From the NCBI RefSeq assembly GCF_000801105.2, contig NC_079516.1, positions 46,418,908 to 46,482,907 on the forward strand: DNA of 64,000 nucleotides, in the 5' to 3' direction. This DNA comes from Raphanus sativus (lineage: Eukaryota; Streptophyta; Magnoliopsida; Brassicales; Brassicaceae). Below the pieces are notes generated by a model. The model had not been told where the DNA came from, did no database searches, and saw only the letters and a program-made list of their open reading frames with translations. Made by a program: the position numbers and the translations under genes. Shown here piece after piece: positions 1-16,029 of this stretch (position 1 is its first letter; the number at the start of each line of letters is the position of its first letter).

Positions 1-541
1 AGCAATAAAACACATATGAAAGAATCCATGAAAAATCAACTATTCTACTAAAGTACAGGCTTTAAATTATGTCTCGTCACATAAAAAGTTTGTGAAAATA
101 TTAATTCTTTTAAATTAATACTATTAGTTATTTGTTTTGTTTTTATAGATATTATATATCAGTAATTTGTTTTGGTTGGTAAAATTGCAGATATTCAAAA
201 TTTTTGGTTTTAATAAAGAAATATAAAAAATTAAAGAAAAATTTATGAATATTTTGTTTAACCCTAGTTTAATGAGTTTTTTTCTTGATTATAACAGTTA
301 TTTATTTTGTGTCAAAATAATGTACAAAGAAATAGTTACCGCGAACAAAGCTCTTCAGTTCACTCATCTTTTTACAATATGAAAGGAGAAAAAGAAACAA
401 AATAAAAACTCAGAATTCTCAGGTGGTGAATCAAAAACACATAATAAAAGGAAAATGAAAACATATTGCACAATTTAAAGATGTATCATTAGAAAAGGGA
501 AAAGTGATGTGGCAACGGCATAGGCGTTGGATTGGTCAGAG
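1..541. other. intergenic, laccase 3' flank
   Basis: AT-rich sequence downstream of the minus-strand laccase. I see no coding signal, RNA gene or terminal inverted repeat. The part nearest position 541 presumably holds the laccase 3' UTR and poly(A) signals. Confidence 0.5.
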
Positions 542-2823
<2,282 letters not shown>

Positions 2824-2963
2824 GTATACTATATATTTGAATATTGAAGGGAAAATATGTTTTTAAATTTTAAAACATTTGTGTAAGAAGTATGATTTTC
2901 TTTTCTTTTATATCGTTTTCTGGTGAATCTCTCAAGTGGTGTGTAAATAGAAATCGAATGTTG

Positions 2964-3010
2964 TTTTTATATAAGGGAAGGAGGCGAGTGGTAGGGTAGT
3001 AGTGGTTGGT
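2964..3010 (-). promoter_or_regulatory. laccase core promoter: TATA and AC-II element
   Basis: Read on the minus strand, TTATATAA lies around 2967-2976, about 145 bp upstream of the laccase ATG. ACCAACC lies at 3004-3010, about 30 bp further out. ACCAACC matches the AC-II element bound by R2R3-MYB factors in phenylpropanoid gene promoters. It fits a laccase, but a 7-bp match alone is weak evidence. Confidence 0.45.
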
Positions 3011-4900
3011 AACAAAAGTAAGGAAAACACATAGATTTGTGGGTTATTAGGATAAGTGGTGAATAAGATGATTAGTGTTGATGTTATAGTTGGTCCAATT
3101 GTTGACGGTCCGAGTGAATTCTAAGTTAACTAATTGTGTGCGTAAACAATGTTAACCATAGCTCTACATATAATTGTGTGTACCAACAAAATGATAATTA
3201 AACAAAAATATATTAGACACAACAGATAATCGAGACAGTACCTAAAGATCACTTCCCTGTCTAAAGAACTCATGGTAGTATGACTAGAACGTATACTTAT
3301 TATAAAAACTAGTAAATTCTAGACTGATCCTATTTTTATAATTAATGATGAAATACTACTTTCTCATTTTATTATAATCTTCTACAATGAATACACCAAA
3401 AAAACTTCTACAATGAATATTGCTTATATAATACAACAACTCGCTGAAACAACATATAATATATAAATCAGATTATTAGTTACGTACAAAAATAGAAATT
3501 CAACAATACACAACTTCATATCACATTTTAATTTAGGAACTACATCCAAAAATTTAACCTTTTTGCTTTTCAAGTGAGGAATATATAGAACGAATTGTAT
3601 TTCTTTCAAAAATATGAAAACTTCAAAAACTTATAATCAATTTATGTGGTTAGACCATGTTAAGGATTCTAAACAATGTAATGAGTAGAGTAGTTGATTA
3701 TGGTAAACAGGGAAATTTTTTAATCTAAATAATAATAAGTACATGGGACGTTGCCGGTTGGTTGTTTGAAAACATATGTTCCAACAAAAAGAGAGTGTTG
3801 AGTGGTTCTAAGCTTAAGGAGGATCTTCACAGTCACCTGGAAGACTCTCACTTTGACACTTCACCCAATTCATCCATTCCTTTCAAGCAACATACGACAA
3901 CGATCGTAAGGAATAATCTTCACTTGGCCTGATATTCTAACTTTATCTGTCTCCTCTACTTTTTCTATATATTTGGCAACTACAATTAAGATGTTGCGTC
4001 CGATGTTTAATTTTGGTAAATGAGACACAACATTTTCTTTTATCTCATTTGACAGCATGGAATCATTTAATTTAATTAGGAATGTTTTAACTGTAAGTTA
4101 AGATTGGTGTCTTGTTCTTAGCAGGAAAAGAGTAGAGAACAAGTAAAGTATCTGATTACCAAAAATTTGTGATATGTTCTGGAAATAAATTAGCGGCAAG
4201 GAGTTTCTTGAGAACAGAACCAATACTCAAAATCAATTGGACTAAATGAAATGCTGCACAAAAATAAGATTTGGGCTAGATCCTTGTTTTATCGATGAGA
4301 AAAATAATAGATGAGCATAAAAATAAGTGAGACAAAAGTGTACACGGGTTTCAATTTTTAACTTGCATCTATAAAACACCACTAAAAATGAATACAGTTG
4401 TTTAGAAGTTAGTTGCTTAGTTTAAAGTTGTTGTAAAAGCCCTGGTCTGTATTCTTTTGGGCTAATGTTTTCCTTTTGTGGGATTTCGTCTCCGGAGATA
4501 GTTTGTTGTCTACCAGCCTAGTTAACCACAGATAGTAATTTCATCTGTTGTTTTTTTTTTGACAAGGTTTTATATCAGATGAGTTGTTAAACAAAAAAAG
4601 AGTTATTATCGTTTGGTTTTATATTCCTCTTTGGTAATAATAAATCCAGTGAAAAAATGAATATAGTTGAATAAGTTTAAAGAAAATTTTAAAACACGTA
4701 AATTAAACATAATTTTCTCGATACAGTTTTAATAGGACCATATGTATACATAAAATTTTCTAAAAGTTATTATCGTATTATTTTAGTGATTTATGTTATA
4801 TTTTGAACTGACCAAATTTGAAATCAGAAAAAATTATTAGTTTATAATATTTATTAATTTATTGAGTATTAATTTAAAAAAAATTCTAACATAATTTTAG
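3011..4900. other. intergenic between laccase and SRRM1-like gene
   Basis: AT-rich. In the Arabidopsis region I recall, PUMILIO genes lie between the laccase and the splicing-factor gene; no pumilio-repeat coding is visible here. A 62-codon minus-strand reading frame at 3870-4058 looks more protein-like than its surroundings, but I cannot assign it and it may be a relic. Nothing else is supported. Confidence 0.4.
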
Positions 4901-4975
4901 ATAAAATCTGGATTGGGTAAGGCTTAATTGCGATATCCTCTGCTCACAAAGAATCAGTTCACACTACTAGTACGG

Positions 4976-5250
4976 GAGTATGGGCCTGGGCGCCTATCCT
5001 TTTCTTCAGCCCATAGTGTCTAATTCGTCAACTTATATGGTGCTCCTCTAAAATGGCAACAAAGGGATCAAAACACAAATCTGAGGGTAAAAATGGAAAA
5101 TAGAGTTTTAGGGTTCGGCAAAAAAAAACTCACAAGCCAAGCCCCTTTAACATCTCATCTCCTAAGGTCTCTCTGAAGTCTTAAAAGCTTCCATCTTTCT
5201 CATCATCATCATAGGGAAGAGAAAGAGTCGCTTCCGCAAAACCCTAAAAG
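4976..5250 (+). promoter_or_regulatory. site II / telo-box promoter of the SRRM1-like gene
   Basis: TGGGCC-type site II motifs occur near 4981 and, inverted, near 5008. Telo-box sequence TTAGGGTT is near 5108, and AAACCCTAAA ends at about 5249, directly before the ATG at 5251. The pairing of site II (TCP-bound) and telo-box motifs is typical of plant housekeeping and RNA-metabolism genes. Confidence 0.6.
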
Positions 5251-8200
5251 ATGTCTGGCGGTTTCTTCCGGGTGAGTCCTCGAATCATCTTCCACTCCGA
5301 TTGATCGATCCACCATCTTCTTAGATCCAGATCGAACGCAATTCGCTCTCCCCTTTCTGATTCTCTTTTCGTGATTACAGGGAACTACCGCTGATCAGGA
5401 CACTCGCTTCTCCAACAAGCAAGCCAAGTTGATGAAAAGCCAGAAATTCGCCTCGGAGCTGGAGACTCTGGTACTGTGTTTCTTCTTTGTTGAATTCTAA
5501 AAAATCAGATTTAAAAAAAAAAAAAGCTCTGATTGTGATTACTCCTCCTCTGTGCTCTCAGGTTGATGTGAGCAAGGTGAAGATGGATGTGATGAAGCCT
5601 TGGATCGCGACTAGAGTCACTGAGCTTCTCGGATTCGAAGATGAGGTGCTGATCAACTTTATTTACGGTCTTCTTGATAAGAAGGTGGTCAACGGTAAGG
5701 AGATTCAGATAGCTATCACTGGCTTCATGGAGAAGAACACTGTCAAGTTCATGAAGGAGCTCTGGACGCTTCTTCTCAGCGCTCAGAGTAATTCTAGTGG
5801 GGTTCCGCAGCAGTTTCTTGACGCTAGAGTAGCTGAAACCAAGAAGTCGCAGGTATTGTACTAGGGGAAGTCATTAAAGTTTTGAGTTTTGTATCTTGAG
5901 CTCTGGATGATTATCTTTCCTTTTTGTGGCAGGATGAAGCAAAGAGAAAAGCAGATGAGAACGATCAGTTAGTTAATGAAATTGGGAAGAAGAAGGAGAT
6001 AGAACATAAGAGCTATGAGGGGAAAATTGTAAGACTTAACTTGTTCATGCTAGAGTTTCAGTTCTTTATTAGATGTTCTTTTGGTTTCTTAACCCTTGTT
6101 CTTTTCATGTTTATTTAGAGCTTCTGCAATTATAAGGGTTCATGTGCTTTATCCTCAAACTACTGTAGGACAGCGGCGTTGAACAGAAGGTGACAAATGG
6201 CGTGGATGCAAAACCTTCAAGAGATCCTCCAGAGGATGAGAGAAGAGCTGATGCGAAAGATGGAGTCAACGAAAGGAGAAGGTAGGGTTCTCTTATTGCC
6301 GATATTTCAATTACCTTATCTTGTGTTATCTTATTGAAGTTAGATATAGCACCTCGAGTTTTAGTTCGTAACTGTATGCTCTGTGTTCTTTATCATGGTG
6401 TGTACTTGGAGTCTGGGAATATGTCTTATTAGTCTTAATTTAGTCTAGCCTTTAAGCATATGTGAGTCTAACTAATTCGTTTCTCTGCAGAGGTTCACGT
6501 TCGAGGTCGATCAGCAGAACAAATTCAGGATCAAGAAGTTATTCTCGATCATCATCGGATGCCTCCATCTCACCTAGAAAGCGGAGACCATCGTATTCAA
6601 GGCGTCGATCCAGGTCGCGTTCCTTGAGTAGGTCTCTGTCTCCTCCTCGGCGTAGGATACGTTCTCCTTATGGAAGCAGGTCGCGTTCACCTATTAGACG
6701 TCACAGGTCACCATCACCACAAAGGCGCCGCCGTGTGTCTACACCTGAGAGACGCCGTCAATCATCACCCCCTTCAAGGCGTCGCAGGTCACCATCCCCT
6801 CCTGTTAGGAGACGCAGGTCACCAACCCCTCCTGTTAGGAGACGCAGGTCACCATCCCCTCCTGCTAGGAGACGCAGATCACCATCCCCTCTTGCTAGGA
6901 AACGCAGATCACCATCCCCTCCTGCTAGGAGACGTAGGTCACCCTCACCGCCTGCTAGGCGTCAGAGGTCCCCATTGCCATTTAGGCGGCGTAGGTCTCC
7001 TTCACCTGTAGCTAGACGGCGTAAGTCTCCTTCACCTGTAGCTAGACGGCGCAGGTCTCCATCTCCACTCTACAGGCGTAACAAATCACGGTCACGATCA
7101 CCACTGGCTAAGCGGGAAAGGTCTGATTCACCAGGGAGATCTCGGTCACCAGTAGGTAGCAGCAGGGCACCCGCTGGTCAAAGGTTACCCTCTCCACCTG
7201 CTAGGCCAAGATTGCCTTCACCACCCGCTGGGCAAAGATTGCCTTCACCACCCCCCAGGCGTGCAGGATCACCATCACCAATGAGGCTAGCCAATCATCG
7301 TAAATCACCATCACCAAGTTCACTGTCCCCTCCTGGTAGGAAAAACGGGCTACCATCTCCACCTGTTAGAAGGCGCAGGTCACTGACACCTGCCAAAGAG
7401 CGAGGCTCCCTGTCTCCAGCTGGACGTCCTGTGTCAAAGTCCCCTTCACCTGTCAGAGGTCGAGGTAGATCTCCTCCCTCTCGACATCAAAAAGCGATCT
7501 CTCCTGTTCGGCGTAGATTACCCAAACCTGTCAACCGGCGAAGCCGAAGATCTCCATCTGCTTCACGATCACCTGATGACAGCCGAAGGAGACGGTCTCC
7601 ATCTTGGAGCAGATCTTCGTCTAGGTCTCCCTCACCTCCTGTTCGCCGTAGATCTCCTTCACCTAGTGGAAGAAAACATCTGAGGGACAGAAGATCTCCG
7701 GGACATCCATCTGAAGTGCGAGATAGGTATGCTCTTGGTGATTCCTTTCACCATTTTATTTTGGTAAAGGCTTTTTAATGTGCTATGAACTGTTTTAAGT
7801 TGCGTGCAGATTCTTTTTATCAATAGTTGTTAACTCTTTGACCATCTGTCTATTGCCTGTAGAGAGGATAGGGATCAAAAATCCAAGCCGTCTAAGAAAC
7901 AATTACCAGAGATGGTACAAGAAGTTGGACGTGTTGAACATTCGAAGGAGCAAGAGAGAAAGAGGTGCATTTTGATCTTTTTTTTTCTTTTTTTCATATG
8001 ATAATCTTTTGAAATATTTTATGGTATGATGCTAAACGTTTGTCTATTCAATTTCTTAACAGTGAAAAGTTGTCAGAGAGACGTTCTAGTCACAGAATGC
8101 ACCACGGTTCACAGATGTCCCCAGTTTCTGATAAGGACTCCGGTAAAGTGAAAGCCAGCAAGCAAGTTGAGAAAGAGGATAACAGCGACCTGGATGCAAA

Positions 8201-8585
8201 ACTTTATTCTGATTCTAAGGATAAAAAGAGAAGAAAGACGAAAAGGTCTGAGAGGGACGAGGCAGCCTCAGATAGTAATGGCAGTTCTGACTCTGACGTA
8301 GAAGATAGGAAGGAAGCTAAAAGGAGAAGGAAGGAGGAAAAGAAGACGAAAAAGGAGGAGAAGAAACGCAGGCGAGAGGAGAGACGTCGTAAAAGGGAAG
8401 AACGTCGGGGTGAGAAGCTGAAGCATAAGAATCGAGAGTATTCTGATTCTTCAGAGGGCGAAGCTGAGATCCGTCGACCTAAGAGTAAAAATGGGGAGGA
8501 GTCGGATCCAAAGAGGCTTGAGATTGAGTTGCGAAACAAAGCACTGGAGTCACTGAAAGCAAAGAAGGGAGGCATCAGCCACTAA
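5251..8585 (+). CDS. SR-rich PWI-domain splicing factor (SRRM1/SRm160-like)
   Basis: Nuclear pre-mRNA splicing coactivator of the SRm160 type. Eight exons: 5251-5271, 5381-5470, 5562-5852, 5933-6028, 6169-6281, 6491-7726, 7863-7964, 8063-8585, giving an intact 823-aa frame. The first three exons encode an N-terminal PWI domain (about residues 30-130) with the expected segment around VKMDVMKPWIATRVTELLGF. A lysine/glutamate linker follows. Then a 400-residue RS region is built from repeated RRRSPSPPAR-type units, with additional SPPAG/QRLPSPP repeats. The C-terminus is a highly charged KK/EE/RR tail. PWI domains bind RNA/DNA and RS tracts are phosphorylated interaction surfaces. Neighbour order matches Arabidopsis At2g29210. 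The promoter carries site II and telo-box motifs. The frame is clean despite the repetitive exon 6. Confidence 0.9.
6773..7060 (+). repeat. tandem ~30-bp coding repeats in the RS domain
   Basis: About eight imperfect copies of a unit encoding roughly RRRSPSPPAR. The units between 6775 and 6960 are the most alike at the DNA level, suggesting repeat-number expansion within the exon. The unit length keeps the reading frame. Confidence 0.8.
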
Positions 8586-9541
8586 GTCATCCTTAATCTG
8601 GTGTTATTGAGGAGTATCCCAGCGTTATGTGAACATCTTTTTTTTCTTCTGAAGATACAATGAATGCTTTACTAGTTTTTTCTATGGTTTATGTGGGACT
8701 TCATCTTACATGTTGCAAACTTTCTTATGTCGGTCTGTTTGTTGGTGGCAGCAACTCGATGGCTAATATTACTATGCTGCTATTCTTGAGTACAGACTTT
8801 TTGCAGACATTGATGATGGCTCTGATCTTCGGGTAAAAAGTTTCTTGCATAGAGTTATATATTTTATTATTTGGTATTGTGATCGTCTGAGATTATGCTT
8901 GCTTATTCAGCTTTGAGTTGGGGTTTGATGGTGGAACGGTCATGCTCAACCATCTTCATGTGGTTGGTCTTGTCTTTGTAGTAATATTGAATAAATGAAC
9001 TGACGAATACCATTTTATACTGAAACATGCTTGTCTGTTGGGATTTTGTTTTTAGACGAGTATAGTGTCAACTACAGGACTTGGCTAAGAAAGTGGCTCA
9101 TCTCATTTTTGTCTCGACTCGGTTAAGGTGAAGTACGCAATCTCTTTTCTTGTGTCTTAGATTAGCAAAGGCCTGACCTTAAGCTCTTGCATTTTTCCTG
9201 TCTCGATAAGTTCTGGTGTCAAGTGTCCTGAGCCTGTGGTGCTTTTGTTGTCCTCCAGATACTTGGTATGTTATGCCGTTAACGCTCTTTATAACTTTTG
9301 AGCAGTTTGACACAAACATGTATGAACGTAAAATCAAAATAAGTTTCCCTGGAAATGTTCAGTAGCTTCTTTTAACCGAAAACGACTTATTGTATCCACT
9401 ATTTAACACAAGTATTATTATTATTATTCTTTTCAACTTTACAGATGGAGTATTCACATGCATCATTCTTAATACTTCTTTGGTCAAATCTATAATTCAC
9501 ACAACCCACAGAGTAAAACTGAATTTCAATTACAACCTCTT
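8586..9541. other. convergent 3' flanks of SRRM1-like gene and lectin kinase
   Basis: Between two convergent genes. T-rich stretches after 8630 and AATAAA-like sequence near 8990 fit 3' UTR and polyadenylation. No open frame with coding character and no transposon ends seen. Confidence 0.45.
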
Positions 9542-11434
9542 TTAGACTCCGTAGAAGAGGTAGTCGTCATGAGGGAGACTTTCTGTACCGTCGAGATATC
9601 GAACCACTTGCTTCATCATTGGCCTAGCTTCCGGAGACCGGTTAGCGCAAAGAAGCCCGGTTTTCAGAACCAGTAACACTTCTCTACCCACCAACTCGTC
9701 TCTATTCATTCTCGTGTCACATGTCTGTAAAAGATCACCTTTCTTGAACCCGTGAAGCACCCAGTTCACTAAACTAATCTCTTCAGGTGGTTTTGTCGGC
9801 TCTATAGCTTTTCTTCCACATAAAATCTCCATAACCAACACCCCAAAACCAAACACATCTGCGTCACGTGTAGCCTTTCCCGTCTCGACTAGCTCCGGCG
9901 CCACGTGTCCCGTGTTGCTGTGCCTGTTTCCTTGTCCGTAGTCTCCTAGTCTAGCGTTTAGCTCCTCGTCTAGGAGGACGTTGCTAGGTATCACGTTCCC
10001 GTGAATCAAAGGTCTCTGACCCTCGCCGTGAAGGTATTGAAGTCCGGCTGCAATCCCCTTTATGATACAGAACCGGTCCGACCATGTGAGAACCGGTCGG
10101 TCATTGCTGAATAAGAACCGGTCTAGGCTACCATTGGGGACGTACTCGTAAACGAGATAGATCTCGTTACCTTTGCTGCAGTAACCAAGTAGATTAACTA
10201 AATTTCTTTGTCTTAGTCTTGAGATAGAAGCTATCTCCGCTATTAGGGTTGTCTTTTGCTGCCTTGTGGTGCAAGTAATTCTCTTCACTGCTATAATCTC
10301 CGTAGGAGTAAGCTGCCCTTTGTAGAAACTTCCAGAGTTTCTCTCTCCGAGAAGTCTAGAGTTGTCGAAGCCTCCCGTCGCGCTTGATATCATCTGGTGG
10401 GAGAATTTTCTTGCGCCTCCTGTGAAGAATACTTGCCTTCTACGGAAGAGCCAAAACCCTAAGAGAATCAAGATCACGACTACACCTGTTGCTGATGCAG
10501 CGAAGATTATGATGAGCTTCGTGTTGTTAGAATCCTTTTTCACTGAAACTGGAGGAGGGTTTGGTGGTGGAGAGGACGGAGACGGAGGGACTGGAATGGA
10601 AGGAAGCTTTGTTAGGTCAATCTCTGCTGCTCTCCCTTCTATGCTGAAGCTCCAGCCTAGAACAAGATGCGTGCTCGTGACGGTTCCGGTGGCTGCAGAG
10701 AATCCAACATAGTGTTGTTGTTCGGATAAAGTCTCGGAAAGATTCATTTTCCTCGAGAGGAGAGGCAAGTTTGGCTTTGGACGTTGTAGAGGAGCTAACG
10801 TGACATTGAGCAACATCTCTGTCGCGTTGTATTCGATCCAGACTCTGATTGGGTCCCCACTGGCCAGCCTCAAGCTTATGTTCTTTGCGTCTCGGTCATC
10901 AAAATACGCAGCTGGTGCAGACTCAATGGAGACCACTCCGTTTAGGTCAATACCAACATGGTTATCATCGATATCGTTCAACTCAACGGCCTGGACCGTG
11001 TCGAACTCAACTGCGAGGATGCGGTTTAAGGAGTTTCCGTTGTTGGAAGTGTTGAAGAGGCCTAGGTAATTGCTGGGAAGGGCTCCGCTAAAGTCCATGG
11101 AGGGTGAAATGACGAAAGCGAGGCCGTGGCCTGGTGCACCGGGTCCTGGAGTGATGGCGAAGACGAAACTTGTGGAGAAAGAAATAGAGTTTGAGGAGTT
11201 AGGTTTCGAGAAGGGTATGGGAAAGCCGTGGAAAGCTTGACCAATTTGCCTCATCGAAGTGTTTGTCAGCTCCAAGAGGCCACTAGGGTGGACAATGGAG
11301 GAGCCGAAGTTGAGGAGGTTAGCACCAAGAAAGCCATGGTTAAGAAACTTGGTTTCTTGTTGGCTTGAGGCGCAAGAAAAAAGGATTGATAGGAAGATTG
11401 TTGTTAAAGCTATGGATTTGGAGGTAATCGCCAT
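9542..11434 (-). CDS. L-type lectin receptor-like kinase, predicted catalytically impaired
   Basis: Intronless 630-aa plasma-membrane protein. In order: signal peptide (residues 1-24), legume-type lectin domain (about 26-275, with the metal/sugar-site segment VEFDT...[12 protein letters not shown]), proline-rich linker, one membrane segment ([20 protein letters not shown]), and an intracellular kinase-like domain. The kinase keeps the ATP lysine (IIAVKRI). However, the HRD motif reads HGN ([14 protein letters not shown]), DFG reads DYG, and the segment to APE is short ([18 protein letters not shown]). The glycine loop is also degenerate ([12 protein letters not shown]). These changes predict a pseudokinase or very weak kinase. 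Gene position matches the LecRK genes At2g29220/At2g29250 (clade III) in Arabidopsis. The ATG at 11434 opens the signal peptide. The frame is intact, so selection seems to maintain the protein. Confidence 0.9.
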   Translation of the reverse strand: MAITSKSIALTTIFLSILFSCASSQQETKFLNHGFLGANLLNFGSSIVHPSGLLELTNTSMRQIGQAFHGFPIPFSKPNSSNSISFSTSFVFAITPGPGAPGHGLAFVISPSMDFSGALPSNYLGLFNTSNNGNSLNRILAVEFDTVQAVELNDIDDNHVGIDLNGVVSIESAPAAYFDDRDAKNISLRLASGDPIRVWIEYNATEMLLNVTLAPLQRPKPNLPLLSRKMNLSETLSEQQHYVGFSAATGTVTSTHLVLGWSFSIEGRAAEIDLTKLPSIPVPPSPSSPPPNPPPVSVKKDSNNTKLIIIFAASATGVVVILILLGFWLFRRRQVFFTGGARKFSHQMISSATGGFDNSRLLGERNSGSFYKGQLTPTEIIAVKRITCTTRQQKTTLIAEIASISRLRQRNLVNLLGYCSKGNEIYLVYEYVPNGSLDRFLFSNDRPVLTWSDRFCIIKGIAAGLQYLHGEGQRPLIHGNVIPSNVLLDEELNARLGDYGQGNRHSNTGHVAPELVETGKATRDADVFGFGVLVMEILCGRKAIEPTKPPEEISLVNWVLHGFKKGDLLQTCDTRMNRDELVGREVLLVLKTGLLCANRSPEARPMMKQVVRYLDGTESLPHDDYLFYGV

Positions 11435-13554
11435 TGATGGTTTTTAGTGTTTGAAGTTATATACTTGTGTCAGTTGCTATATCTATTTATAGCTTCAAGA
11501 AAGCGCGACTATTTCATATTCAAACATATTTTTTGTTTATACCAAGAAGCTACACTAACCTCAGGTGAGTATTTGACTTTTTATAGTTTTGCTAAGCAAA
11601 TGTTTTGGTTAATATCCTTGAAAATTTCATTCGGTCTTTCCTCCAAAATTCCTTTCTAATCTAAATAATTGCAACAATGACATTATGTTGCATCTGTGTG
11701 TCTTAAATCTCTGTTGTACCAGTAAAATGCCCAGCACTCGTGGAAAGTTATGGTATGCCTTTTCGGTTTAGGAAAGTTACTATTTCTATTGGGAAAAGGA
11801 AATCGGGTTTTTTTGAGGCTGTATAAATATGGGTCTAAGGGTTTGTAAATTATTATCACATCATTAATAAGAAACCCTAAAACGGGTATTTGCCTCAATA
11901 CGTTTTCTTCTCTACTCTTCTTCTAACCTAAACGACGGCTGTTCACAACACATTATTTATTTGTACACAACTTAAATATATGATTACAACGTCACAGTGT
12001 CGGTCGCATAGAAAAGGCGATGGTTTTGGTAATGGCCAATATCCTATATAAGAAATGGATGAAGATATCTTGAAACTGTTAAAGAATGAACTTCAAATAT
12101 TAGTATTCGTCTAAAAATTTCTTTTAAAACGAAGAAAAAGAAGACTTGACCATTCAATTCTAATTTGAAACTTGCGGAGTTGGATGCATAAATATATAAA
12201 AGTACAAATTAAGAGAATTTTTCATTCAAATCGTTTATGTAGGTGTGATCACAATAACGATGCATACTATTCGTTATTTTGTTTACATAAATATAATTTG
12301 TTAGCAATATATGTATTTCACTATTCAGCACTAAGTTTTTTTTTTTTTTTACAAAAAAATTTCATATATTACCTAGTATTCAGCACTAAGTTGAAGTCAT
12401 GAGATATATTTGCTTACTATTTCTGTAACAATGCATACTATTCGTTCCAAAATGACGAACACACAATTCAAAATAGAGTAGATAAGTACTTTGAAATATT
12501 AAGTTTCTCGGAAGAGTTATACGACCAAGAATATTTCTCAAAACCATAAAAAAATTCTTTAGGCCACTCTTGTCATATTTATTAGGTTCTTTTGTGATCC
12601 TCTCTATCTAATCTCTAGGTTCTTTTGTGATCCTCTCTATCTAATCTCTAGAGCATCTCCATCTCCATCGGTTACAACCTATCCAAGTTTTTGAAACAAA
12701 AATAATAATATTATTATAATAATTTAATTTTGTATTAAATTTGTAAAACCAATTAAAACACTAATGCAGTGACATCTGTTACTTTAAGCTAGTAAGACCA
12801 CTTCCGTGGAAGTACTTCAATCAGAACTCCCCTATTAAAATTAAAGAAATTAAAAGAGATTCTAAAAACTCTTGTTTTAGAACGACTTCTAAACTTTTTT
12901 CATCTACAAGTCATGCAATTAACATTTTAATGATTTAAAAAATATCAAATTTAATTGCACAATTTTTATTTTTTTAGAATCTTACATGATTTCTAATGGT
13001 TGGAGATGGTTTAACTGACCCTTAAAAACATGTTAGTATGAATTTTTCAATACTCTTTCACCAATAATAATTGTTTTTCCTTCTTATCAAATGGTAAGAA
13101 CTCATTTAATAGCTTGCCTTTGGAGCTGCTCCTAGTATATATTGTACCTCCTTTACTTAAAAGACTTTTTTTTTTGGACAACTTCTGAAAGACAATTCGT
13201 AATATTACATTTAATAGCTTTTCATGAAATTTTAAGAGGTCACTTCTGGGACATCCAATAAAATTGAAACAATAATCCAACATTTTAGTTAATCTAATAA
13301 ACTTCTAAAAGCTGACAAAAAAAAACTTCTAATCTTCCTTATAATTGTAATTGTAATATCATAATAAATCATCGTTAAAAAAAACCTTCTAAAATTTGGT
13401 TCCAACAAAACCTTGTGCACCGTTGTGACTTTCTTGGTTCGTTGTCTGTCAACTTGTGTAGAAGATAACGACAAATTTGTTTACGTCCAAGATACTGACT
13501 ACTAACAGTTCTTTTTGGCTGGGAGCCTGGGACAACGAACTTAGACATTTTGGA
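11435..13554. other. intergenic, lectin kinase promoter to first SDR gene
   Basis: AT-rich, no gene recognised. Contains a perfect 33-bp tandem duplication (listed separately) followed by a short GAGCATCTCCA motif at about 12651, similar to the ends of Harbinger-like elements in this window, but with no partner end found nearby. Confidence 0.45.
12584..12649. repeat. perfect 33-bp direct tandem repeat, two copies
   Basis: Copies 12584-12616 and 12617-12649 are identical (unit begins AGGTTCTTTTGTGATCC). A recent replication-slippage or double-strand-break-repair duplication in intergenic DNA. Confidence 0.92.
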
Positions 13555-13673
13555 CATGTTGTCTCACATAACATTTCAACCACACATCCAAAAATACTCA
13601 ATTATTCACACTTACTGATATACACTATATAATATATGCCATTTCTGGCCATTGGTAGTCTAATTAAAAGAAA
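13555..13673 (+). promoter_or_regulatory. class-1 SDR promoter (copy A)
   Basis: The 119 bp before SDR gene A closely match the segment before SDR gene C (22030-22150). Shared features are ACATAACATTT, CCACACATCC and a TATA-like CTATATAAT near 13626, about 45 bp from the ATG. A decayed version precedes the pseudogene at 23615. The conservation reflects duplication of gene plus promoter. Confidence 0.65.
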
Positions 13674-14808
<1,135 letters not shown>

Positions 14809-16029
14809 GCATGGCCTTGTCGCGCGCGTTTTATTTTCTGGCACTGTCTGTCTTTTGAACTCTTAAAGTCTGCTCTTTAATAAAAATTGTCACACTGTGA
14901 GTTTAATATACAAAAATATAAGCGTGGCTACATTGTCAGTGTTGGAATAGAAGATTCAGTTACACACGAGAACCTTAGCGAGCACCATTCTTTTACCCGG
15001 AAGCCACAGCACCAACAGCTTGCAGCAATCTCTCTCGGAGAGACTCTAAGTCTCATGCATCACAAAGTTTCTCCTCTATCCTCTGCTTTGTACTAACAAA
15101 GAAAAAGACAGTACCAAAACATCGGTAACACTCATACATGTTCCCTATTTAATCTCAAAAGTTTTGAGTCAAATCTTCGAACTCATACTATTCGTTCTAA
15201 AATGACAAACACAAATCATTCAAAATTTTAAATGGTATAATATTTAACAAATAGATAAAATATAATGCTAGAATATTTCTTACAAATATCTTCTATACAA
15301 ACATACTTTATCTATGGATTAAAAAAATATAAATCATAGAAGAAATAATACGGTATACAAACAAAGATTGAAGGCAGCTCTTAAATAGCCCTATTTAAAC
15401 TATTACAATTTCAGATAATATAATAAATTAGTATACTATGCAAAACTGAGCTAGGTGAGGTTTGAACACACGTTGACACACCACTATCAAGGAATCTTAA
15501 CCATTGCACTCTGAAGGAGTTAGTGTAATTTGGGGTCCATATTTTTTAGAGGCCTGAGGCAAATGTCTTTTCCATTTCATAGTAAGCACGGTTCTGAATT
15601 GATGTAGTGATGAAAGATGTTGGATTGTTTTTGTATATCCTTGATTCTTGGCTGGAATTCTTGTAGCTCTTGGTAAGAGCATTGGATACCTTTTGGTTTT
15701 TAGCCTTGTTGTTAGCAGCCGATGATTTATGGTCACGGGGTCGGTTTTTGCTGTTTATCTTTAGAAAAAGTGATAAGGATGTTTAATCCAGATATCGGTT
15801 TGGTCTCATTTCAGTTTTTTTTTGGGGTTTCAATACTTCGATTATAAAAGATAACAACCATACTAAAATATATTTATTTTAGTTTGGTTCAGTTTATATA
15901 CCGTAGATTTTTGGTTTATTCGGTTTTATACTAAAAATTATAAATTTATTTTGATTAGATATCAGCTTTTATATAACATAAAGATATTTCGGTTTTTAAA
16001 TAGCCTGATTTTTTTACTATTTAAAATGA

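Noticed and set aside
3870..4058. 62-codon minus-strand frame near the laccase promoter.
   Set aside because: No recognisable domain, no partner exons; not reported as a gene.
6670..7011. Open frame rich in HHPLLLGDAG repeats overlapping the SR protein.
   Set aside because: It is the shifted frame of the RS-repeat exon; the repeat unit length keeps other frames open too.
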